Shown here piece after piece: positions 54,973 through 64,000 of a stretch of 64,000 nucleotides of DNA. The stretch is from Lasiosphaeria ovina (taxonomy: Eukaryota; Ascomycota; Sordariomycetes; Sordariales; Lasiosphaeriaceae). Under the pieces are notes generated by a model. The model had not been told where the DNA came from. It saw nothing but the letters and a program-made list of their open reading frames with translations, and made no database searches. The position numbers were made by a program, and so were the translations under genes. Location of the stretch: assembly GCA_033439765.1 (NCBI GenBank), contig JAULSN010000004.1:1312001-1376000 (forward strand), given 5' to 3'. Positions within the stretch are counted from its first letter, which is position 1. Each line of letters starts with the position of its first letter.

Positions 54973-55396
54973 TTCGGGCGGCTCGCGAGCGTCTGTCGCG
55001 GCAATTGATCAAACGAAGCAGCTCATCCAGAAGGCATTCCCACCACCAGAGCTGGCCCGCCCCGGATCGAAGCAGGCGTCAAGTTTTCTGCTTACCTAAG
55101 TCCCCCAATTCGTCCGCCCCTGCCAGCCGGTTACAGGCCCCTGCCAGCCCACTTTAAGCGATAAGATAAGGATTTTGTCACTGGCGGGACTGACGCGACA
55201 GGGAGCTGTGATTTGGCCAGCAAGTCAGTTCCAGCGCCAGGGTGTCACTTGCTCCGCTGCGTTTCGTCGAACGAACGACCAACCGCTCCAGGTACCGCAC
55301 CCGCTCCCCAGACAGCTGAATTGCATGTCAACTGACTGACTGACTGGCTGACTGACTGACTGACCGAACGCAAGGTAATTGCATAGGCTCCCAACA
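54973..55396. promoter_or_regulatory. Bidirectional promoter region, bL27m / LCL2
   Basis: This 424-bp spacer separates two divergent start codons. It contains the TGAC repeat described separately. Confidence 0.55.
55331..55364 (+). repeat. (ACTG)n tetranucleotide repeat in the LCL2 upstream region
   Basis: About eight ACTG units with one ACTGG interruption lie 33 bp before the LCL2 start codon, probably in the 5' UTR. They create multiple overlapping TGACTGA-like words. Confidence 0.85.
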
Positions 55397-55850
55397 ATGC
55401 GCTCCATAGCTCTCGTCTTGTTCACGCTGGCGGGCGCCGTGTCGGCGCAATTTGGCTTCTTCGACCAAATGTTCGGCGGCGGCGGCGGCGGGCACCAGCA
55501 GCAGCACCAGCAGCAGCCGCAGAACGCGCCGAGCGACTCGGGCCTGTACCGCGCCAATTACGAGCGCACGCACTGCGAGAACTACCTCTGCCCAGACACT
55601 CTTGGTACATACACACACTCCTGCCCTGCTCCCGGCCCGCGAGGTACACAACGGTTGGACTTGAGTTGCTAACCTGACCCGGCTGCACACAGCTTGCGTC
55701 CACTTCCCCCACCACTGCCCGTGCGCGTGGCCGTCGCACGAGGACAAGTTCGAGCTCGCCGAGGGCCAGCGTATCTGCGTGTCCAAGGGCGGGTTCAAGG
55801 CCGGCGAGGCGGCGAGGAAGGTCGAGCTGGCCCGCAAGGGGTTGCTCTGA
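55397..55850 (+). CDS. LCL2: Long chronological lifespan protein 2 (LCL2-like, secretory pathway)
   Basis: Exons 55397-55604 and 55693-55850 across an 88-bp intron give 121 residues. A signal peptide ([18 protein letters not shown]) is followed by [13 protein letters not shown] and a Gln-rich stretch. The conserved core has [24 protein letters not shown] (read in two parts across the join) and [17 protein letters not shown]. It ends [10 protein letters not shown]. Six cysteines suggest disulfides. The family is a probable ER component linked to protein degradation in yeast. The internal ATG at 55397 was preferred to one six codons upstream because the signal peptide begins there. Confidence 0.93.
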
Positions 55851-57054
55851 CATGTGTCTAAAAGGCACTCGACTGTTCCAAGATCAAATGGCATGCATGG
55901 GGTAGAGAAGCGGGATATTCGCAAAGCAGGGCGACGGGCGGGTCCTGGGAGGCCACGGAATGGTTCCCAGGGAAATCGGCAAGCTGTCTATATTGGTATG
56001 ACGGGCGTTCATGTTTAGCGGGTTTTTGTCGTAACAAATATTTCTTTTTAGGGCCGGGAATTTGCTTTTTGTCTTAGGAAGTCATAGAAATGCATACACT
56101 GACTGACTACTACCTATCTACCTGGTATGGACGCTTGGTGGTTTTTGGTTCGTCTTGACTCTTCGAGGGCGTTCGTAAATGGCAACTGGTCATCCGAAAA
56201 CACTCCATGGATGAAGCATGGCCAAATCGTATTAAAGAAACCGATGGATGTATCCCGACGGTAGGCTAAGTCATGACATTACGTGGTACATCTTCAAGTG
56301 TTTAGGGGCTATATGTGGCCAAAACAATAGGTTCGACTACTTGCGCATTCCCTCGTCCCTCATGTTCGCTGTTGCGTGGAATGCCCTAAATATCAAACCC
56401 ACAGAAAGACGGTCTACCGCGGCTCGAAAGAAGCAATGCTAAAAAACGGCATTGTATTTTCCAGTCACGAGACTAGTGCGTATACGAATACATCAGCTAG
56501 ATGGGAGGCGCACTGTGAAAGCTCGGAAAAAATTCATATCGTAAATGCAGTGCTATCAGGTCACTTGGTGTCTCTGAGGATGAGCCGCACAGACGCAGGC
56601 AGGCGTATGATGGCTTGCCGAGTGCCCGGGGCGTAAAGAAAATGCTGCCTCCCACCCGTCCACTCTAAGTTAGGTGCGTCGCGGAAATGAACTCTAGACC
56701 CATGAATGACAACGGGTTGAAACAATGAAGAAAACCAAACAAGGCTCGCAGATACCCTCCCAATCCCCCGTCAAGTCTGACTCGTCGTGCTCTCGTCCCA
56801 GCCTACCCGCCCCCATAGGTACATTTGCTCGCATCTGGTCAGGCTGGTGCGTCTCGTATCTTGACATGATCTCGTTTATACCTTCCTCGAAGTAAAGCCA
56901 CTGGTCTTCAAGTTCTGCTTCATCCACCAAATTGCTCCACCTCCCATGCAGTCCTTCCGCCCAGTCCAGTTTCAAGTTCTCGTCATATCATAACAAATTT
57001 TCTGTTCGGCTGCATGCCGTCGCCGAAACCTAACAGCTACGAAACCCAGTTTGA
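55851..57054. other. Convergent intergenic region, no gene seen
   Basis: 3' flanks of LCL2 and of the phosphatase-inhibitor gene. Short frames only. Confidence 0.55.
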
Positions 57055-58079
57055 CTATGACGAGCCATTAACTCGTCCGGGGATAGGTGGCACGGCGTCG
57101 TCATCTTCGTCGTCGACCTCGAGGTTCTCGGGGTGACCCAGAAGCGCAGCCACGTTTCTCATTTCGTAGTGCTTCTTGCGCAGCTCCTCAAAGCGGCGGT
57201 GCTTCTCAAGCTCCTCGGCGCTGAGGCCGACCAGGTCGTCAGCGTCCGTGTCGTGACCGCTCCCATTGCTATCGACGTGCACCGCGCGGGGCCGCTTGGC
57301 CGACGACGACTCGCCGGTGCCAAACATCTCGTGCTCTGGCACGGCCTCCTCGGGCTCGCCAAGCGACAGGCCCGGGATCTCGTCCTCGGTGCCGTGGCGC
57401 CGCCGTGGCACGCCGTCCACGCGGTCCATGTCGACCTCGTTGGGGTCGATGGGCTCGGCCATGTCCTCGTCGTCCGACGGGTCCTCGGTCGGGTCGTAGT
57501 GCTTCGCGTACGGCGTCTTGGGCTCGTTGATCTTCATCGTGCTCGACCGCTCCTGCTCCGTGAGGTACAGGTTCGCCTCGTCCCATTTCAGTCGCTGGTT
57601 CTGCTCCTCGACGTCGTCGTCGCCCTGGTGGCTCGGCGTGCGCGAGCTGCGGCGGCGGGATCCGCTAGGCCGCGACCCGGCAGCGGACGAGGACCGCCGA
57701 TGGCCAGCGTTGTACTGTGTGTTGGCGATCGTGATTTCCTTGGCGTCCTTGGACGTCAGCGACGGGTCCGACGAGTTGGTGTGGTGCAGAGGCGGGTGCG
57801 AAGCATCGTGCGTGTCGACGGGCGAGGCGGACGGGGGAGAGCCCTGGTATGAGTTCTTGAGGATGCCTATTGTTTTCGCAACGAAAGCCGCCAGTCAGCA
57901 AATACGAACGCAAAAGCTCGCCTTCTGGAAACCAGGCGTCGATAGCCACAAGTGGCCAGCGACGCTTCCCGGAGTTGCGGTCGGCAAAGCTGGCTAGGCA
58001 CTCTCGACTTACCCTTTGGTCGGGGCACATTTGGGCCCGGCGGCGCATGCGTCGGGCTCGATTCCATGACGGTTGTCAT
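57055..58079 (-). CDS. GLC8: Protein phosphatase inhibitor 2 (IPP-2/GLC8-like)
   Basis: This is a regulator of type-1 protein phosphatase, largely intrinsically disordered. Exons 58013-58079 and 57055-57866 are joined across a 146-bp intron (GTAAGT..AATAG) to give 292 residues. The join yields RPKGILKNS, matching the KGILKN motif that contacts PP1 at the N-terminus of the family. The next conserved block is [22 protein letters not shown] (WDExNL motif), then [12 protein letters not shown]. The TP site corresponds to the GSK3-type regulatory threonine. A late block [23 protein letters not shown] matches the family's helical KxHYxE motif. The C-terminus is acidic (VDDEDDD). All three PP1-contact motifs are present, so function is likely conserved. 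Confidence 0.92.
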
Positions 58080-59657
58080 TTTCTAGACTCGATTTAAACG
58101 AACAAGCTGTGGAGTATACTGGTGCTGTTCGCTGTTTTCGAGGTTTGCGATACGGTAGGGTGATGAATTAAGTGCAGGCTGGCAGAGCATACAAATTGAC
58201 AGAGGTCGGGTGGTTGGATGTGGTGTCAGCGAGGTGGAGTGACTTCCTCGAGCTGGCTTCAGAAGTTTGAAAAGGGTAGGTGGGGTTGATAACTGTTCTG
58301 CCTCTGTGCCCGGGCGCTTTTGTTTTGCGAAGACCTGACCTTCTAGCACCGCCTGGTAGACAACTGTGGGGCATTCAGATGCGGCGCAAATCGCGCGACG
58401 ATATTCTTCAATCGACCAAGGAACAATGGGGACTGATGAGCGAGGAACAAAGGGCCGTCGCGAGCCTGATCTAGATCGACAGCACCGTGAATCTGGTTCT
58501 GGGGACCTGTCGACGTCTCACAGGCGCCTTGTAAGCTCGCTTGTACATACGTACATGCGCACTGGGACGATGAAGCCTCGCGAATCTTCGATGCGAAAGA
58601 AAAGAAATCCCACGAAGTCAACTGACTGTTAATCTCGCCGACGGTGCGGGCAGGCGCCTTTTCTTTCGCGTCTGATTGCCAGAGGTCCCCTCCGATCAAC
58701 CTGGACAGGGCATGCCGCTTTCACGGCCCCAAACCGGCCGCCTTGGGCAGAGGCCTTTTCAACAACGGCTAGCGGCAGGATGCAACACGAACACTGCCTT
58801 GCGCACTTCACACTATTCGCCGCCGAATCTCCGTTGGTTGGTTCACGTTGAATTGGTAGATAACGCAGCGCTTTCTAGTCGACTTGCTTCTTGAGGTGTC
58901 TACTTTGGGTACCTTTGACGGCCAACCTTTCCTTCCGGTGCGCTCGTGAACTTGATGATGGCTGCAAATCCGCAACGTGAACACAAGATGAATGACCGGG
59001 AGTTACTAACAGAACGTATGAAACAGTACATATAATTTACCCAAAAGTGGACTATTTTCGCACCAATAGAAGTATCTCGGCAATTACACTGTTAGAGACC
59101 CTGCTACAGGCCTGTCGGGTAACCCAATTGCGCCTAGACCCTCCGACGGTCGGGTGCAACCCAAACATTAAATTACATCATGGGCCCGTTTCCTTCCCTT
59201 CTATTGACGTCATCTTCACCAGGCGACACCACCAAACGGATTATCAGTATGCTATCCTATCCGCCGCCCGCAATGCGCATCAAATCCAAACGCAAGGCCC
59301 TTTACCCGTCTGCGGTCTGGATGAAACCTTTATTGCAGGTTCGCAGCGGCATCTCGGGTTTCCTGTTCTTTCCATCCGATACCAAGACTGTAGCCTCGTC
59401 TTGAAATTATTGTATCAACAGGAAGCTGCCCCAACCGACTCCGCTGACCACGGGCCCGCCTGGTTCACGCACTCCACTCCCGTCACAGGACACAGACCAG
59501 GACACAGAGACACGCGGAGGGAGACACGGGCTAGCGTGGCAGCTGTGTGGTAAAGGCGGCCGTCGTAGCCACACAGAACACATGGTCGGATGGTGTTCTG
59601 CGGCCCGATACAGTCATGTAACCTGCCACCTGAACAACTGGCACGGCTATGGATCCT
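58080..59657. other. Intergenic, no gene seen
   Basis: This holds the upstream region of the phosphatase inhibitor and the 3' flank of the sugar transporter. No frame is convincing. Confidence 0.55.
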
Positions 59658-61810
59658 TTACTTCTCGGTGCGTAAGGAACTCCTGCGCCTGTGGTAGTTG
59701 TCCACAATGTCGCTGTCGACCGTTTCGCTGAAAACGTCGACTTCGGTCTCGGCAAATTTGCGTGCGCTAACCCCGCGCTCAAAAAGGAGGTCTATCTCGG
59801 CGAATGAACGCCCGGACGGCTCCGGCACCCGGAAGTACGTGTAGATTATACACAGAAAGCAGATGCCGCCCTGAGATGATGACATTAGTTTCTTGGGCAA
59901 TTCGTCGCTACAGGGCAATGTAAAAAAGACTCGACTTACCCAGAAAAACCCTGCGTAGTTGGCCCAGTCCCACGCTCCGGGGTTGAGCATATAGGGAGTC
60001 AGGACGCTGCATACAATGCCCACGATAATGCTGCGCAAGTTAGCATAGCTCAATCGCGCGCGCTCGGCCCGGGTTGCTGTCTTACTAGAAGACACGACCG
60101 AGAGCGACAGTCTTTATCTGCAGTCTCCGTGTCGAGATCTCGCTGACCAACGAGTAGCAGACCGTTCCAACCGTCAGCTGGTACGTCAGAGCCCAGCCCA
60201 ACATGATGCTGCCCGTAGCGATAGACCCCTCCCGCCTGTGTTCCTCGGGTACGAGGCCGAGGAAGCCGAGCACGAAGAGCATGCAGCAAAGCCCGCAAAG
60301 CCCATAGAGATAGAGCGAGCGTCGGCCGATCCCTCGGCTCATCAAAAACCAGGCACCAAACACGCCGACCATGTTAATTCCGTACTGGCCGAGTGCGAAG
60401 CCGTATGCGCTGGTCGAGTCCAGTCCGGCCTGTGTGAGAAAATAGGTCGAGTAGTTGGAGAATGAGTTGCCGCTGAGATTCTGGATGGCCCAGATCATGC
60501 AGACGATCTCGGTCCGCCTCAGATCAGGCCCCTTGAAGCAGTCCCAGTACGTGGCGCCGCTCGTGGTCTTTGCTTCCAGCGCCGTAGTGTGCACCATCAT
60601 GGCCACGGTCTCGTCGGCGTCGAAGCCCGTCTCGCGTTCCGTGCTTGTCAGCCGCAGCAGAGACCTCTTGGCCTCGTCGAGTTTCCCGTTGCGGACAAGC
60701 CACCATGGGGACTCTGGAGCGAAGTAGATGCCGATCATGAGCGGAACCGGCCACATCCACTGCAGGGCATAGGGAATCCTGTAAGACCACTCGTCGTCCC
60801 GCTTCAGCATGGACATGATGACGCCAATACCGATTTCCTGCCCCACCCCCCAGCAAAAGTTGACATAGGTGGTCAGGTAGCCGCGCATGGCGACGGGGCA
60901 GACTTCAGAGGCATACGTGATGGTGAGGGTCTGGAAGATTCCCCACGGCTGTCCACGGTGTTAGCACGAGTAGCTGTCGAGCTTACTGCCAGCGAGGCAG
61001 GTCCTTACAATTCCGCACAGAATTTCAGCCGCCAAGAGCGTCTGGACATTCTGCGCCGTGAAAAACAGAGCCGTCCATGCGATGATGAGCGTCAGCGAGA
61101 CCATGAGAGTGTACCGGTACCCAAAGCGCTCCGACACCCAGCCGTTGATGAACAGGCCGATGAGCTCCCCGACGTTGGCGCCCTAACCGTCGCGTGTTAG
61201 CCGCCGAGCAAGCAATATGTTTCGTTTCAGCTTGTTTCTTCCTGGTCACCGACGCCACGGAGTCGACGGGAGCGGGGCACCACACCCACACCGGACAACA
61301 AGCGGTTGACGTTGCACTTACGTTGGAAAGGCCGGCCTGCCACGGGGCAGACACCTCCCAGTCTCCGTTCGGAAGTGGCTCGCCGTACTTCTTCTTAAAC
61401 TGCGGGAAGGCGTCTTTTCTCGTCGTCCGTTGCGTGTCTTGTCAGAATTTCTTTGGCAAAAAAGGTAGAGGTTGACAGTCTTTGAGAGGAGGGAGCATAG
61501 TCGAAGGTGAGACCAAGGCTATATATAACTCACAAAAGTTGTTGATCAAGCAGACGTCGTAGCCTTCCATGACAATGCAGGTTGAGATGAGCACGCTCCA
61601 GGCAATGGCCTTGGGGTACAGGCGCACGCCCTGCATCAGGGTCATACTCTGCTCTCTCTGCGTCGCATGCTTAGCACCGTCGACAACAAGGCTCATAGCC
61701 TCGAGGCGGGCAGCCTGCTCATGGTCGTCGTGACCGCCGTCATTTTTCTCGACCATGTCCGCCGGGTGGTCCACGGGCACGGCATCAGCGGGAGCCTTGC
61801 TGGAAGCCAT
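59658..61810 (-). CDS. MFS sugar transporter, alpha-glucoside (maltose) permease-like
   Basis: This is a 12-TM proton-sugar symporter of 569 residues. Six exons are read: 61534-61810, 61322-61413, 61009-61182, 60086-60948, 59940-60030 and 59658-59870. All introns are GT..AG and the total is 570 codons. A ~65-residue cytosolic N-terminus precedes TM1 with MEGYDVCLINNF, joined to YAFPQFKKKYG. NVGELIGLFINGWVSERFGYR is the loop 2-3 motif (GxxxERxGxR). PESPWWLVRNGKLDEAKRSL is the sugar-transporter signature of the central loop. The last exon has VPEPSGRSFAEIDLLFERGV, the PEPxGRxxxEID(x)LF motif of fungal maltose/alpha-glucoside permeases. The acceptor of intron 1 (AAAAG) is weak, but frame and motif support it. 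Substrate class is inferred from similarity. Confidence 0.9.
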
Positions 61811-64000
61811 GGTCTCGGTGGTCTTACGGCACGCTTCTAGCCTCCGATTCTGTCTGGGAAAACTTAGACTACTCGGTGGAATCGGGAAAGTCCGAGGGTG
61901 CTAACGGCTGCGGGCTCATTGACTAGACTGGGCGTGGTAGGTGGCCAGCGGCGGCAGTTTGGGGAAAACGGGACACTAGATGTTTCCACCCGGGCTCCAT
62001 ATTATTATTCTATTTAAGAACCCGAGGCTTTCCCCCGAAATTCACGGTGGACTCCAATTGCAGCCGTCTTCGACCGTCCCGCAGCCAGGGCCGTGTGGAG
62101 TGTGGAGTCGTTGCGGGGCCGCGCATGTCTTTCTTGCGCGAAAGCTGGGATGGTAGGTTGGTTTGTGTCCATCGCCATCCCGGCGTTGCACCTTCTGCCG
62201 CTGGGTCTGTGTAACATGGTGAAAGGTTCGTCGCTGGACCTCAATCCGTGGACCTGGGAATTCGCGTCGGGGTAGTGTCTCTGGCACACGTCCCGAGATC
62301 TCTCCCAACCGGCAACCATGGGCAAAGGCTCCGTATGTCGGGTTGTGGTGCGGGTGTGGGATGCAGCCCAGGCTGCTGGCAGCTGCAACTAGATCAAGCT
62401 CGCTCGCACCTAGTCGTATGAAATATTTTCACTCCGCTCCGATCTGTCGCCAGCAGTCGGCCTGCAGCAGGTGAGAAGCACGGACGCCTCTCACTGGCGA
62501 CTCAATGCCAGCACGCGCAGGAGCACGCACGAGCACGCGCAGGTGCGCCTTCCCCACATTGGCCAGCCCATCAACGCCCAGCGCGGCCTCTCCTTCCATG
62601 GCAGATCCTTATCCCCCGTCCCGTGCAGTGCGCTTTCCTCGATCCAGACCACAGCCAGAAACGGTCGTAGCTGCTGCTGCTGTTGATGGCGAGCTTGCCT
62701 CTTGTCCTCCTGCCTTCCCTGCCCTCCTTCCCTGCCCTCCTGCCCTCTCGTTGTCCGTCCCAAAGTCTTCCCCTCTTTTCCCCTACACCTAGAGCTTAGG
62801 TTGCGGGGTGCAGACGGACCGGGCTCCATCCTACCAGGCAGTATTGACCTGGGGCATCGCCAGAGAACAGACGTCGGAAGCAAATCAGCGTCGGGCGTCA
62901 TCTTCTTGGTCATCATCCACTGCTGCGTTGCGTCCCGAAGACAGCAAAGCTCCCGCTAGCCTGTCGGCGGCAGACCTCGGGGCAGCCCTATCCATCGCCT
63001 GAATCCTCCCCGGTCGTTCTGGCACGAGCGCACCCGACCCTGCACTTTTTCGCGTGCAAATATCCCGAAAGCAGCCGTCGCATTTGGCCCGCTTCGGGTT
63101 TATTTTCCACCTTGGGCACAGTTCCTTGCCGTCCAACCGTGGACTTCCCGCCGTCTTCCTCCTGTTGCACACCATCGCGCAAGTGGTTTACCGCGTCCAG
63201 CAATCTGATTGAACCTACCGAGGCTGCTAGCTATCTAGGTTGCTTTGCGCGCACCCTCCGACTCCACTGCCGTGGTGCCGCCAAGCATGCTGAGTCCTAT
63301 CGGCTGAGGGGCTCGCGGGATTCCACAGAGCGGGCCATAGATGCCGTCTCCAGATTCAGACATGACCGCTTCGAGCCCGCGAAAACTAGGTTGGTGAGTA
63401 TCCATTCCCGCCGAGCCCCCTGTGAGATACCTTGGACTTGGCCCAAGACCATTTGCTGACGGCCAGTCGCAGCATAAACTGTCGAGATCAGCACCTGAAA
63501 TGTTAGTTCCACCCCCAACCCCCTAAAAGAACACCCCCAACCCCCCAGGGCCCTGACGGCCGAAGGGGAGCGCCCCTCTAAACTGAACCACCGCCGTCTT
63601 ATCCTCCCCTCCCCTGGTCGCATCCAGTGCGGGGGCGATACCTGGAGGTTTTGCTGACTTTGTCGGCTTTGCAGGCGATCGAGTAGCGCCTGTCTGCGGC
63701 AGGTGCAAGCTCAAAAGTCGCGAATGCTGTTGGATTGGCATTGTGATGCGTACTGATAAGTGTCCGTTCAACACCCTTGCCCTCACATTGCTTCAATTCT
63801 TCTTCCTGGCTACCTCCACCCCTCCACCCTTTGCCGTCTGCTCTCTGCTTGCGTTGACTGGTCGACCTTGACCATATAGACACGTTTGGAGAAGAACAGA
63901 AGTGGGTCAAGATAGAAAACTTGGATCGCTGTATGTTCCCCCTTTCTGAACCCGGTGTGGTCCTTGCTCCTTACACTGGCCTCAGTGGTTTTCATCAACG
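61811..64000. other. Right-end intergenic region, no gene supported
   Basis: The left part is the transporter promoter side. CT-rich low complexity occurs at about 62700-62790. Near 63700 the plus strand has a CGRCKLKSREC word resembling half of a Zn2Cys6 cluster, but the second CxxC is missing. A gene entering from the right cannot be excluded. Confidence 0.45.

Noticed and set aside
63690..63790. Plus-strand CxxCx6C word resembling a Zn2Cys6 cluster
   Set aside because: The second half of the cluster (CxxCx6-8C) is missing in frame and no basic linker follows.
1..64000. CRISPR arrays, bacterial operons, prophage or rRNA genes
   Set aside because: The window has eukaryotic gene structure throughout. 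No regularly spaced repeats or rRNA-like sequence were seen.

Overview
This window looks like nuclear DNA of a filamentous ascomycete (Pezizomycotina, most likely Sordariomycetes). The evidence is short introns with GT..AG (rarely GC..AG) ends, GC-rich third codon positions, genes on both strands with long AT-richer spacers, an intron-containing tRNA-Phe, several HET-domain loci, and a transposase relic whose nonsense codons all look like C-to-T changes in glutamine codons (repeat-induced point mutation, RIP). I have no species-level evidence. Exon joins were read by hand from splice signals, frame and family motifs. No alignment was run.

Left part (about 0.9-14.1 kb): a run of genes typical of secondary-metabolite tailoring. 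It holds a 14-TM DHA2-type efflux pump (-), an AflR-type Zn2Cys6 regulator (+), a Gfo/Idh/MocA dihydrodiol/xylose dehydrogenase-like enzyme (+), a 2-oxoglutarate/Fe(II) dioxygenase (-), a salicylate-hydroxylase-like FAD monooxygenase (+), a tRNA-Phe gene (-) and a broken SAM methyltransferase (-). No polyketide synthase, NRPS or terpene synthase is visible.

Middle (14.4-35.7 kb): a decayed accessory zone broken by a few intact genes. Broken pieces are a NACHT-type fragment, a HET C-terminal remnant, a protein-kinase-like pseudogene, a HET pseudogene, a RIP-mutated pogo/Fot1-type transposase tail and a disrupted KP4-type killer-protein gene. Intact genes are a PAQR (Izh/adiponectin-receptor-like) membrane protein, a large AAA+ ATPase and a secreted M28 aminopeptidase with six exons.

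Right part (36-62 kb): mostly housekeeping genes. These are a conserved low-complexity protein, GTP cyclohydrolase I (divergent from TAF11), mitochondrial ribosomal protein bL27m (divergent from LCL2), protein phosphatase inhibitor 2 and an alpha-glucoside-type MFS transporter. A second decayed patch interrupts them (44-53 kb): an F-box/ankyrin relic, a largely intact HET gene, a frameshifted short-chain dehydrogenase and a truncated amidase. The last 2 kb contain no gene I can support.

The two themes worth following are a possible backbone-less tailoring cluster at the left, and an unusual density of non-self-recognition and killer-type relics (HET, NACHT, kinase-like, KP4, F-box/ankyrin) beside a RIPped transposon.
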